From: Spirosoma radiotolerans | GTDB lineage: Bacteria > Bacteroidota > Bacteroidia > Cytophagales > Spirosomataceae | NCBI RefSeq assembly: GCF_000974425.1 | Contig: NZ_CP010429.1 | Span: forward strand, 1,736,001-1,800,000 | Direction of reading: 5' to 3' | DNA length: 64,000 bases | Shown here: positions 52,591 to 60,831 of the stretch, piece by piece | Position numbering within the stretch: the stretch's first letter is position 1 | How the letters are laid out: every line of letters begins with the position of its first letter | The notes under the pieces: generated by a model | Told to the model about the DNA's origin: nothing | Seen by the model: the letters and a program-made list of their open reading frames with translations, nothing else | The model's database searches: none | Translations under genes and position numbers: made by a program

Positions 52591-52678
52591 TACCAACAAA
52601 AAGCGGGTTTAGCCGGGATTAAGTCAATAGAGGAGTTTCGGTAATGAATGACTACTTTCCGTAGCAACGTGCCTGGAT

Positions 52679-53827
52679 TCACATTTTTTTGATCAAATCC
52701 AGCAGTTTCCTGTCTAACTTATACCCATGCCAATCCTCATAGGATACGTCGGAGCGGCCCGAGTTTAGAATGCCGAAGTCACCGATGAACTCCCATAAGG
52801 CAAAGCCAATGCCGTTGGTCGACAGGATGTTTAGTACATCGCCAAACCAGGCCAGAAAAACATCGTGGGGCGTTTTGTTCCAGCAACCGCATTCGCCACA
52901 ATGAACGCCTACGCCTTTGTTGACCAACTCGATCCAGGGCTGGTAGAAGGTTTCCAGCATGGCCCGGCTCAGGTATTTATCGCCCACTTGTCCCGGCCAT
53001 TTGGGTTCGGGCAAGTGATCGGGGTCTTTGTTGGCCCAAGGCGCTTTGTAGTGAGAAATAATGCCCGGATTATAGCCCCGGCAGCTTTGGGCAATGTTGA
53101 GGTCGGTAATGGAGGGAATTACGGACGAACCCGTATCGTTGCCATCCGCAATGATGAGGTGGCTTTTGTTTTCTTTCCAAATGGCTTCGGAAGCGGCTAG
53201 TGCGACTTGTCGGTATACCTCACCGGGAACGCTGCTGCGTTTGGAATGCTGATCGTTCATGTCGGCCCGCATGCTGGGCTCGTTCAGCAGATCGAAGCTG
53301 ATTTTTTTCGACGATACATTTTTGTATCGTTTGGCCCACATGTTCCAGTGGAAGCAGAACGCATCGAGGGCAGCCTTATCGGTCCAGAGGTTGTAGGGCT
53401 CATTAAAGCCCGCATTCACGCAGTAGCCGGGTGCCCGGTGAAGATTCAGACTGATATGCAGGTTGTGCTTATGGGCCAGCGAAACCAACTGGTCGATCTG
53501 ATCAACGGCTTGCTGGTCAATCTGATAAACCTCGTCGGGGGTGATGTTCCGGCTCCGGTCAAACTTGAGGTAATAGGGATACGCCATTGGGAGCCGAACG
53601 AAGTCGAAGCCCCAGTCCTGCATCCACTTCAGGTGATCTTCCTGCGTCGCCCGCCGACTCTTAGACGGATCAGGCGAAAAGAAGTCCAACAGGTTGAAGC
53701 CTTTCCATTTGGGTAGTTTGTTTTTGGCCGCTGTTTGCTGGGGCGACGAAGCCAATAGCCCCGGTCCGGCTGTGGTTAGGGCCGCCGTAAGCACACCTGT
53801 GTTCTGAATAAACGTCCTTCGTTGCAT
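52679..53827 (-). CDS. Exported GH5-family glycoside hydrolase
   Basis: 382 residues. The N-terminus QRRTFIQNTG followed by a hydrophobic stretch suggests Tat or Sec export. GH5 features: WKGFNLLDFF at the first strand, FVRLPMAYPYYL, ISLNLHRAPGYC, the acid/base Glu183 in FDLLNEPSM and the nucleophile Glu312 in VHCGECGCW. Family members cleave beta-1,4-glucans, mannans or related polymers. It stands alone, with no carbohydrate-binding module. Substrate not determined. Confidence 0.88.
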   Translation of the reverse strand: MQRRTFIQNTGVLTAALTTAGPGLLASSPQQTAAKNKLPKWKGFNLLDFFSPDPSKSRRATQEDHLKWMQDWGFDFVRLPMAYPYYLKFDRSRNITPDEVYQIDQQAVDQIDQLVSLAHKHNLHISLNLHRAPGYCVNAGFNEPYNLWTDKAALDAFCFHWNMWAKRYKNVSSKKISFDLLNEPSMRADMNDQHSKRSSVPGEVYRQVALAASEAIWKENKSHLIIADGNDTGSSVIPSITDLNIAQSCRGYNPGIISHYKAPWANKDPDHLPEPKWPGQVGDKYLSRAMLETFYQPWIELVNKGVGVHCGECGCWNKTPHDVFLAWFGDVLNILSTNGIGFALWEFIGDFGILNSGRSDVSYEDWHGYKLDRKLLDLIKKM

Positions 53828-54058
53828 GACAAAAAGAGCCTGTCAATGGAGCAATCTACTTATAAATGGAGTGCCCAACCGTAAAGGAAATAACCTGATT
53901 CCAGTAAGCGGGCTACTGGAGTGAGCGTTTCCAGACGAGCAATGAGATAGTTGAGCCTAGTAAGTAAAATTCAGGGTGCCGCCGTCTTATAGGATGAGTC
54001 CAGCATTTTTGGTACACCCAGGAAGAGACCGGGAGTTAAAAATGAAACGTTGATAACC

Positions 54059-54922
54059 ATGAAAAAAACCGTTTTCTCGTTGTGTTTTGCAACGACAATA
54101 GCTTTAGCTATGACCGATAGCTTTGCGCAGAAAGGCAAGCCGTTGTATACCTTCCCAATTGGCGTTGAGTCATATACTTACCGGGCTAGTTTCCCCAAAA
54201 GCGTCGTTGCTACCCTGGATACCATTAAAGCGCTGGGCATTACCGACATGGAAGGTGGTGCGCCAAAAGGAATGACCGGTGCGGAGTTTAAAAAACTGTG
54301 TGATGAGCGAGGCATCAAAATTTCGGCCACGGGCTCGGGTTACGAGCAGATTGTGAAAGACCCGATGGATGCCGTTAACAAAGCGAAGGAGTTAGGTGCT
54401 TCGTTTGTCATGGTTGCCTGGATTCCTCACCAGAAGGGCAATTTTAGCCTCGACAATGCCAAAAAAGCCGTCGAGGATTTCAACCGGGTGGGCAAGGTGC
54501 TGAAAGAAAATGGCCTGACGTTTTGCTACCACAACCACGGGTACGAGTTCCATCCCTATGAAGATGGTACGTTGTATGATTACATCGTCAAAAATACTAA
54601 CCCTGCTTATGTCTCCTTCGAAATGGACATTCTGTGGGCGCAACACGGCGGGGCGGATCCTGTAGCGTTACTGAAAAAATACGGCAATCGCTACAAACTC
54701 ATGCACCTGAAAGACCTTAAGAAAGGAGTGAAAGGCGATCTTACCGGCGGTACACCTCCCGAAAACGATGTTACGCTGGGTGATGGCCAGGTAAACATTC
54801 CCGAGATTATACGCTTGGCCAAAAAAGCGGGCGTTAAGCATTATTATATCGAGGATGAGAGTAATAAAGAGTACGAACAAATGCCCAAAAGCATTGCGTA
54901 TCTGAAAAGCCTGAAGGAGTAA
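54059..54922 (+). CDS. Exported sugar isomerase/epimerase (TIM barrel)
   Basis: 287 residues from the ATG giving MKKTVFSLCF; the frame extends nine bases to a TTG. A signal peptide ends SFAQ. The xylose-isomerase-like barrel is shown by YTYRASFPKSVVATLDTIKA, FCYHNHGYEFHPYEDG, VSFEMDILWAQHGGADP (metal Glu/Asp) and LMHLKDLKKGVKGDL, then VKHYYIEDESN. It belongs to the same broad family as the Tat-exported isomerase at 29223 but is not a close copy. Sugar substrate unknown. Confidence 0.85.
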   Translation: MKKTVFSLCFATTIALAMTDSFAQKGKPLYTFPIGVESYTYRASFPKSVVATLDTIKALGITDMEGGAPKGMTGAEFKKLCDERGIKISATGSGYEQIVKDPMDAVNKAKELGASFVMVAWIPHQKGNFSLDNAKKAVEDFNRVGKVLKENGLTFCYHNHGYEFHPYEDGTLYDYIVKNTNPAYVSFEMDILWAQHGGADPVALLKKYGNRYKLMHLKDLKKGVKGDLTGGTPPENDVTLGDGQVNIPEIIRLAKKAGVKHYYIEDESNKEYEQMPKSIAYLKSLKE

Positions 54923-54952
54923 ATGATCTCGTTGCCGTAAGAGTAGTTCCGT

Positions 54953-54988
54953 TACGTGAAGTCAGCTTTAGGGAGCTGACTTCACGTA
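54953..54988. terminator. 15-bp perfect hairpin after the isomerase gene
   Basis: Arms 54953-54967 and 54974-54988 around TTAGGG, about 30 bases after the stop codon. Confidence 0.6.
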
Positions 54989-55022
54989 CAATGCATTGTA
55001 ACGGGTTTCAATCCGGTGGAGT

Positions 55023-55084
55023 GAAAATCTAAACAAAAACGACCGCTAATCGTCTGATTGGCGGTCGTTTTTGTTTAGATTTTC
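55023..55084. terminator. 24-bp hairpin adjoining a conserved promoter element
   Basis: Arms 55023-55046 and 55061-55084 are perfect complements, with a small inner stem (AATC/GATT). Its right arm runs into the start of the promoter element at 55077. Confidence 0.6.
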
Positions 55085-55147
55085 GCAATTGGTCACTCGA
55101 TTTGCATTCTTCGTCAGCAGCCAGGTGGCCATTAGGCCGGACCTTTG
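55077..55147 (+). promoter_or_regulatory. Conserved promoter/operator block, copy A
   Basis: A 42-base block with three TCG-type marks 14 bases apart (55082, 55096, 55110), an 18-base unconserved gap, and CCGGACCTTTG whose GACCTTTG resembles the -7 box TAnnTTTG. Sequence, order and spacing match 57119-57189; six of the first 42 bases differ. A TTG at normal -33 spacing is absent, which suggests a promoter needing an activator. ATG follows 27 bases later. Confidence 0.6.
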
Positions 55148-55173
55148 TCATGTACTAAATCACGAACAAGCAC

Positions 55174-55518
55174 ATGAAAACGCTCTTGAAGTCCGAAGAA
55201 TTTATCCAGTTTCTGGCCGCTATTTATCTGTTCTCCCGCCTGAATTTTGCCTGGTGGTGGTTTCCCGCCCTGATCCTGACTCCCGACATCAGCATGATTG
55301 GCTACCTGGTCAATCCAGCCATTGGAGCTGTCTTATACAATATTGCCCATCATAAAGGCCTGGGTATCATCATCGGGTTACTGGGCTTGATGATGGGTAA
55401 CCAAACCCTGATGCTGGCGGGCATCATCCTTTTTGCCCATTCGAGCATGGACCGGATGATGGGCTACGGACTGAAGTACTCCGATAGCTTCAAGCACACG
55501 AGCCTGGGAGCCTTATAA
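55174..55518 (+). CDS. DUF4260 membrane protein
   Basis: 114 residues with about four membrane helices (FAWWWFPALILTPDISMIGYL, IGAVLYNIAHHKGLGIIIGL, LLGLMMGNQTLMLAGIILF and a short end). HSSMDRMMGYGLKY near the C-terminus is the DUF4260 signature. No activity is known. Its promoter region shares a long conserved block with the epimerase gene at 57217, so the two are probably co-regulated despite being separated by the fucosidase gene. Confidence 0.85.
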   Translation: MKTLLKSEEFIQFLAAIYLFSRLNFAWWWFPALILTPDISMIGYLVNPAIGAVLYNIAHHKGLGIIIGLLGLMMGNQTLMLAGIILFAHSSMDRMMGYGLKYSDSFKHTSLGAL

Positions 55519-55538
55519 GCCACGAGCGCGTGGACCAG

Positions 55539-56984
55539 TTACCCAATTTTAAGTACCCAGACGGGTTGCCCGGCTAATTGCTGCCGAACTTTGTCGGGGA
55601 TAACAACGCTAAGTCCATCCTTTGTTTTGGTCATCTTCAGCAAATGGCTAGCCCCCAGAACCGTTACCTTGGCCGTTGGCGCAACCGTAAGAGCGGGCAG
55701 TGCGACGCTGGGTGGCAGTTGCTTTTCCGAATCGGTTGGCAAATACGATGCGTAGATAGCTTTGCCAGTTGAGGTGAAGGCCCACTGTCCCTGCCGGTAG
55801 GGTGCCAATGGTTTGGTCCCGTAAATGGATTCGCCATTTACGGCTATCCATTTGCCGATTTCCTGCAGGCGCTGATAGGCTTCTTCATGCCACTCGCCAT
55901 CGGGGCCGGGGGCAATGTTGAGCAATAGATTCCCGTTTTTAGCGACGATGTCCACCAGCGTCTGGACCAGCTTCCGGGCCGATTTGAAGTTTTCTTCAGG
56001 AACATACGACCAGCTATTGCCCATGGTCATGCAACTTTCCCAGGGAATAGGCATGTAGTGGTCGGGAATTGACTGTTCGGGGGTTACGTAGTTCTCAAAT
56101 TCGCCCGGTACCGTACGGTCAACAACCAGTAGGCCCGGTTGATGCTGGCGCGCCATTCCGGCAATGCGGGCCATGTCGATATCCTGATTATAAGGAATCG
56201 TACGCTGCCAGCTAATGGTCGAGTCGATGCTGCTGAACGGACGAACCCAGCCGCCATCGAGCCACAGGATGTCGACCTTTCCATAATCGCTCATCAGCTC
56301 TTCGATCTGGTTGTAGGTGAAATCACTGAATTTTTTCCAAAGGTCAGGTCGTTTTTTGGGGTCATAGCTCACGTTCCGGTCTTTCGGAGGGAAGTAAGGC
56401 CACCAGTAGTTTTCGGTATGCCAGTCGGGCTTGGAAAAGTATGTTCCAACCATGAAACCCTGCTGCCGAAAGGCGCCCAGAATTTCTTTGGTTACGTTAC
56501 TGCGTGGGTTGGAGGAAAAGGGCGTTTTCGTATCGGTAATCTTGTAGTCGGTCTGTTTGGTGTCGAACATACAGAACCCGTCGTGGTGTTTGGTCGTGAA
56601 GACCATGTATTTCATACCAGCCCCTTTGGCCGCATTGGCCCAGCGTTCGGGATTGAATTTAACCGGGTTGAACGTTGTCTGAAGGTTTTCATACGCTTTT
56701 TTGTAGTCGTACCAATTGGCCGAATGAGGCCCTTTTCGTTCGCACCAGCCTTCATCTTCCGGGCAGAGTGACCACGATTCAACAACACCCCATTCGCTAT
56801 AGGTGCCCCAGTGCATCAGCAAACCAAACTTTATATCCTGCCAGTTCTCCAGCTTCTGTTTAACCTGCGCATCCTTGGGCCAGATGTATTTATCGTGTTT
56901 CTGTTCCGAATGCTGCTGAGCCAGTGCTGGTACCGAAGTGGCGATGAATAGCGTGAAGACCAGGTAAGTAAACTGATTTTTCAT
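55539..56984 (-). CDS. Secreted GH29 alpha-L-fucosidase
   Basis: 481 residues; signal peptide ends PALAQ. GH29 features: FGLLMHWGTYSEWGVVESW, YMVFTTKHHDGFCMFDTKQT, and the catalytic nucleophile Asp in VDILWLDGGW. A C-terminal strand domain follows with LLLNIAPGPDG. It removes terminal alpha-L-fucose from glycans, in a retaining mechanism. It lies between, and is antisense to, the co-regulated DUF4260 and epimerase genes. No GH95 or fucose-utilisation genes are in the window. Confidence 0.92.
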   Translation of the reverse strand: MKNQFTYLVFTLFIATSVPALAQQHSEQKHDKYIWPKDAQVKQKLENWQDIKFGLLMHWGTYSEWGVVESWSLCPEDEGWCERKGPHSANWYDYKKAYENLQTTFNPVKFNPERWANAAKGAGMKYMVFTTKHHDGFCMFDTKQTDYKITDTKTPFSSNPRSNVTKEILGAFRQQGFMVGTYFSKPDWHTENYWWPYFPPKDRNVSYDPKKRPDLWKKFSDFTYNQIEELMSDYGKVDILWLDGGWVRPFSSIDSTISWQRTIPYNQDIDMARIAGMARQHQPGLLVVDRTVPGEFENYVTPEQSIPDHYMPIPWESCMTMGNSWSYVPEENFKSARKLVQTLVDIVAKNGNLLLNIAPGPDGEWHEEAYQRLQEIGKWIAVNGESIYGTKPLAPYRQGQWAFTSTGKAIYASYLPTDSEKQLPPSVALPALTVAPTAKVTVLGASHLLKMTKTKDGLSVVIPDKVRQQLAGQPVWVLKIG

Positions 56985-57118
56985 TGATCGGTTGATTTGT
57001 ATACAGTTAGGCTGGCGCCAGTTGAACGTACCGGGGGTGTGGCCAGTCCATTTCCTGAAGGAACGAAAAAATGCTCAGTTTGGCAAAGCACGACAAATAA
57101 GCCCTATCGGTTATGCTC

Positions 57119-57189
57119 AGATTTTCGTGATTGGTCATTCGATTTGCGTAGTTCGTCAGCGACTGCCTGTCGGGTTAGCCGGACCTTTG
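57119..57189 (+). promoter_or_regulatory. Conserved promoter/operator block, copy B
   Basis: Same layout as 55077-55147: TTCG at 57124, 57138 and 57152 (14-base period), TTGGTCA and GATTTGC between them, then CCGGACCTTTG with the -7-like GACCTTTG. ATG follows 28 bases later. The 18 bases between the two conserved parts differ from copy A, as expected for real sites and not a recent duplication. Confidence 0.6.
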
Positions 57190-57216
57190 TTCTATACAAA
57201 CTGACGCACGAAAAAT

Positions 57217-58230
57217 ATGAATACTGCACCAACTACACTTGTTCTGGGCGCAACCGGAAGCATCGGTTATGCCGTAACGGAAAATCTGCTCGCCCGCCAT
57301 CTGCCCATCACGATCCTGGTTCGCAACCGGGCCAAAGCGGAAGCCCTGTTCGGGGACCAGGGCACGCTGACCATCATCGAGGGCGATGTACAGGATGCGG
57401 GGCTGCTGAACCGTATCGCTATCGGTAAGGATTTTATTTTTCACGGCATTAATTACCCGTACGACAAGTGGTTCGGGAACATGGACGAAGCGACGCGTAA
57501 GGTGATTGACGCGGCTCAACAGACTCATTCGACAATTATTTTTCCGGGTAATGTCTACAATTTTGGCCTGGCCACGGAACCGATTCGGGAAGATAGCCTG
57601 CCAAACCCATGTACCCGAAAAGGGCAGCTGCGCGTCGAGATTGAAGCTATGCTGGAACAAGCGGCCAGGGCCGGGAAATGCCGTATTCTGAACGTTAGAT
57701 TGCCGGATTTCTGGGGGCCAAACGTACTGAATGAAGGCGTAAAGCCCATTTTTGAAAACGCTCTCGAAGGCAAAGCATTGCCCTGGATTGTGAATGCCGA
57801 CATTCCGCATCAATCGGTTTACACAAAAGATGCCGCTGAAATCACGGTCCGGCTTCTCTTGAGGGCGTGGGCCGGGCAGCCACAAACGCCAACTGGTTCA
57901 TACGAAGTGTGGAATTATGGTGGAACCACCGTATCATCCATGCGGGCGTGGTTCGGGCAGATTGGCTCAGTAGCAGGAACGTCTCCGAAAACGCGGGTAT
58001 ATAGTCGCTTTCTAATTAGTGTTCTGGGGCTGTTTATGCCTGTGATGCGGGAGGTTAAAGAAATGCTCTACCTCTATGAAAATACGGTTTTGCTCGATGA
58101 TCAGAAGGTGCTGGCCTTATTTCCCGATTTCCAGCCAACGCCCATGAAGCAGGCCTTAGCTGAAACGCTGACCTGGTTTGCTAGGCAACGTAACCTGGAC
58201 GGACTTCCAGCCCGCAAAAATGAACGCTAA
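57217..58230 (+). CDS. NAD(P)-dependent epimerase/dehydratase-like SDR protein
   Basis: 337 residues. The Rossmann start LVLGATGSIGYAVTENLL and the later GNVYNFGLATEPIRED with NVRLPDFWGPN match extended/atypical SDR proteins (NmrA- or epimerase-like). The usual YxxxK catalytic pair is not obvious, so it may be a sensor or a non-catalytic relative. The ATG was chosen by the Rossmann start. It converges with the AraC-type regulator gene, 62 bases apart, and shares a promoter block with the DUF4260 gene. Confidence 0.8.
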   Translation: MNTAPTTLVLGATGSIGYAVTENLLARHLPITILVRNRAKAEALFGDQGTLTIIEGDVQDAGLLNRIAIGKDFIFHGINYPYDKWFGNMDEATRKVIDAAQQTHSTIIFPGNVYNFGLATEPIREDSLPNPCTRKGQLRVEIEAMLEQAARAGKCRILNVRLPDFWGPNVLNEGVKPIFENALEGKALPWIVNADIPHQSVYTKDAAEITVRLLLRAWAGQPQTPTGSYEVWNYGGTTVSSMRAWFGQIGSVAGTSPKTRVYSRFLISVLGLFMPVMREVKEMLYLYENTVLLDDQKVLALFPDFQPTPMKQALAETLTWFARQRNLDGLPARKNER

Positions 58231-58262
58231 GTAGTAAAGCAAACACAGGTTAATCTCCGATG

Positions 58263-58289
58263 CACAGACTGGCGGACTGGAAGTCTGTG
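58263..58289. terminator. Short hairpin between epimerase and AraC genes
   Basis: CACAGACT/AGTCTGTG, 8-bp stem between two converging stop codons. Weak support. Confidence 0.4.
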
Positions 58290-58292
58290 TTA

Positions 58293-59330
58293 CTAGGCTT
58301 GCGCCTGTCGATAGGCACCCGGTGTCAGACCTGTCCATTTTTTAAACGACCGGAAAAAAACACTTGGCTCAGCAAATCCCAGCAGAAACGCGATGTCGGT
58401 TGTGCTCATCTTCGGCTCGCGCAAGTGCCCGATGGCGAGTTCTTTACGGGTATCATCGAGCAATTGCTGGTAGGAAGTACCTGCCTCTTTCAAATGAAGC
58501 TGGAGCGTTCGGACCCCCATTGCCAGACGCTCGGCAACGGCCGCCAGGGTGGGTTCCTCGCCTTTCATAAGCGCAATAATTTCTGATTTTACGCGGCTGC
58601 TCAGCGACGGTGTCCTGAGTTTGTCAAGAATGTCATTGGCGTGCTTTTCGACCACAACTGACAGCGATGGGCTGGCGTTCAGAATCGGTAAGTCGATCAG
58701 ATCCGCATTCAGAATCATGGCCGTTTCGGGCGCGTCGAACGTCAGGCGGGCGGGCGCAAAGACGCGTTCGTGTTCGGTTGTATCGATGGGTCTTGGGTAG
58801 GCGAAGTGAATTTCAGTGGCTTCAACCTGATGCCCGGTTAAGGCGCGCATGACCGCCAGATAAATCGAAAATTCGGAATTGAGGGCGTGTTGAGGGTAAA
58901 TAATATCGGCACTCGTTATCTGGAGCACTAACATAAATTGCTTTTCCGCTGTAGCCGACTGCACCAGCCTGCCCGTTGTCCGGATACCCTCACACACAAT
59001 ATCCTGGTATCGACAGAGTTTGTCGAATGCCTGTCCCAGCGTAGGGCAGTGCATCATTACATAAGCCAGTACACCAATCGCGACCGGATTTATGAGTTCA
59101 CCAAGCCGTAACGAAATGTTCGGATCGCCGGTAGCCGCGATTACTTCACGCCAGAGTGCCTGCACCAGCCGGATTGGCACGCGCCCGTCGGGGTCACGGA
59201 GTTGTTCTTTGCTGACACCAATGGCACGCGCCAGTGAATCCGCGTCAGCACCCCGTTGTTGGGCCGCAAACAAGATCAGATTGATGGAGGCAATGGAAAG
59301 TGTATCGTTGGTAGTTAGCTGTCGGGTCAT
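58293..59330 (-). CDS. AraC-family transcriptional regulator (arabinose-binding-type N-terminus)
   Basis: 345 residues. The N-terminal two thirds match the Arabinose_bd domain of the OruR/ArgR-like subgroup (GELINPVAIGVLAYVMMHCPT, LSSEFSI-type Lys-poor strand region), the last 100 are the double helix-turn-helix with LAAVAERLAMGVRTLQLHLK and MSTTDIAFLLGFAEPSVFFR, SFKKWTGLTPGAYRQ. It is the last gene of an operon; its ATG abuts the Uma2 stop codon. It is a good candidate to bind the conserved blocks before the DUF4260 and epimerase genes, by position only. Confidence 0.9.
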   Translation of the reverse strand: MTRQLTTNDTLSIASINLILFAAQQRGADADSLARAIGVSKEQLRDPDGRVPIRLVQALWREVIAATGDPNISLRLGELINPVAIGVLAYVMMHCPTLGQAFDKLCRYQDIVCEGIRTTGRLVQSATAEKQFMLVLQITSADIIYPQHALNSEFSIYLAVMRALTGHQVEATEIHFAYPRPIDTTEHERVFAPARLTFDAPETAMILNADLIDLPILNASPSLSVVVEKHANDILDKLRTPSLSSRVKSEIIALMKGEEPTLAAVAERLAMGVRTLQLHLKEAGTSYQQLLDDTRKELAIGHLREPKMSTTDIAFLLGFAEPSVFFRSFKKWTGLTPGAYRQAQA

Positions 59331-59909
59331 TTATTGGAAAATACGGTCGTGCGAAACGATTAGGTTGGGAAAAATACAACTGGGAATTTCACCAGATTCA
59401 TAAACATCGACCAGGACATAAGACCCCTCTTCCAGCACATAGACGTTAACGGCCTTTTCCTTAGGCTGAATAATCCAGTACTCACGAACGCCCGATTCTT
59501 CGTATAGATTAAATTTTTCGTTAAAGTCATTCTTTGCTGTTCGGGGCGATGTAATTTCAATAACCCAGTCAGGTGCCCCTAAACAACCATCATCTAATTT
59601 ATCGAGATTGCATATCACACATATATCAGGCTGAACAACGGTATGCAATTGGTCCGGCTTTCGTTCATTGCGCACAGGCAACCGCACATCGAAAGGAGCA
59701 TCATATACTTTGCATGATTTATCTTCGAAGTATTTAAGCAAGGCAAATTCTAAATTTACGGACGTATCCTGATGCTTTCGCTTTGGTGCGGGTGATATCC
59801 GGTGCGGTTTTCCTTTTATCAGTTCGATACGTTCGTCAAACTGCCATTTCAGGTAATCGGCATAGGTATAGGTGCCCTTGGGGTCGAGTTGCGAGATGTC
59901 GGTGATCAT
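59331..59909 (-). CDS. Uma2-family (DUF820) nuclease-fold protein
   Basis: 192 residues. The restriction-endonuclease-like fold is shown by RIELIKGKPHRISPAP, YDAPFDVRLPV, VVQPDICVICNLDKLDD (catalytic Asp), and DWVIEITSPRTAKNDFNEK with the Glu-x-Thr/Ser and Lys. These are widespread, often in multiple copies, and their in vivo role is unknown. Its stop abuts the AraC start and its start overlaps the preceding gene (ATGA), so the three genes form one translation-coupled unit. Confidence 0.88.
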   Translation of the reverse strand: MITDISQLDPKGTYTYADYLKWQFDERIELIKGKPHRISPAPKRKHQDTSVNLEFALLKYFEDKSCKVYDAPFDVRLPVRNERKPDQLHTVVQPDICVICNLDKLDDGCLGAPDWVIEITSPRTAKNDFNEKFNLYEESGVREYWIIQPKEKAVNVYVLEEGSYVLVDVYESGEIPSCIFPNLIVSHDRIFQ

Positions 59910-60655
59910 ACAGTCTGCCGGGTGATTTGACTACGCAAGTTCCTAAAATAGTCGGAAGCCTGCAACAACCGGCTACCGTACCACGAAAACACTTCGCCAT
60001 CCACCAATAATACCTGCGCCGACGGACAAATCTGCTGTAGCTCCTCGATGTGTTTCTCGGTGAACGGGTAGGGCTCCGATGATAAAAAGATAAGATGGGG
60101 TTGCGCTTTTTGCAGATCAGCTGGTGTAATTTCTGGATAACGGGTCTGGTCAGCGAATGCGTTTGAAAAACCGGCAACCTCCAGCATCGCCTGAATAAAC
60201 GTGCTGCTGGCTGCGGCCATGTATGGTTTTCGCCAGATCAGGTACGCCACCGACAATCCCAGTGGCGGAAAGGGCGGGAGTAAACTAAGCTCAATTCGTT
60301 TAGCCAGTTGGTCGGCCTCGGTAGCCCGCGCTACCAGCGTGCCCACTTCCCGAATCATACGTAATGCATCGGGTAGGGTCGTCATGTCCGTCACATGAAC
60401 AGGGTACTGACGCTGCAGTTCTTCGATCTGATCGCGGGTATTTTCTTCCTTATTGGCGATGATCAGATCGGGGTCAAGCTCCCGAATCCGGTCCAGGTTG
60501 AGTGTCTTGGTGCCGCCGATAAGTGCCTTCTGCTTAACTCGTTCGGCTGGGTGAACACAGAATTTTGTGATGCCCACAATCGCCTGATCCAGCCCTAGAT
60601 CGAAGAGTAATTCGGTTTGCGAGGGAACCAGTGAAATGATACGGTTGGGATGCAT
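59906..60655 (-). CDS. Helical-backbone metal receptor, BtuF-like, apparently not exported
   Basis: 249 residues from the ATG giving MHPNRIISLVPSQTELLFDL; an upstream start would add only seven residues. The fold marks of cobalamin and siderophore receptors are IISLVPSQTELL, IVGITKFCVHP, DPDLIIANKEEN, and RYPEITPADLQKAQPHLIFLSSEPYPF. No signal peptide or lipobox is visible, so it may work in the cytoplasm, as some stand-alone BtuF-like proteins seem to. No transporter genes are adjacent. The next genes, overlapping by 4 and 0 bases, are Uma2 and an AraC regulator. Confidence 0.82.
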   Translation of the reverse strand: MHPNRIISLVPSQTELLFDLGLDQAIVGITKFCVHPAERVKQKALIGGTKTLNLDRIRELDPDLIIANKEENTRDQIEELQRQYPVHVTDMTTLPDALRMIREVGTLVARATEADQLAKRIELSLLPPFPPLGLSVAYLIWRKPYMAAASSTFIQAMLEVAGFSNAFADQTRYPEITPADLQKAQPHLIFLSSEPYPFTEKHIEELQQICPSAQVLLVDGEVFSWYGSRLLQASDYFRNLRSQITRQTV

Positions 60656-60674
60656 AGACAGACATTCAGTCAGC

Positions 60675-60695
60675 AAAAAAGGCGACTCAGCGCCT
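60675..60695 (-). terminator. Possible attenuator before the receptor-Uma2-AraC operon
   Basis: On the minus strand, AGGCG/CGCCT with a six-base loop is followed by TTTTTT, ending about 20 bases before the ATG at 60655. A -7-like TACCTTTTG occurs farther upstream (60782-60790). Confidence 0.4.
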
Positions 60696-60831
60696 ATTTA
60701 ACAACCTTTAAGAAACTTTAGGTGGATAGTTCTTAATTTAATGCAACGTTTACTACGGGAATCCTTCATTCGAAATGAATACAAAAGGTATCCAACGAAA
60801 ACAAGCCACCGGTTACTGATTCTCTACAAAC

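Noticed and set aside
56139-56771. 210-residue frame antisense to the GH29 gene
   Set aside because: Fully inside the fucosidase gene; no motif, poor amino-acid make-up.
60656-60831. Cobalamin riboswitch before the BtuF-like gene
   Set aside because: The leader is too short and lacks a B12-box-like conserved core; only a simple T-tract hairpin is present.
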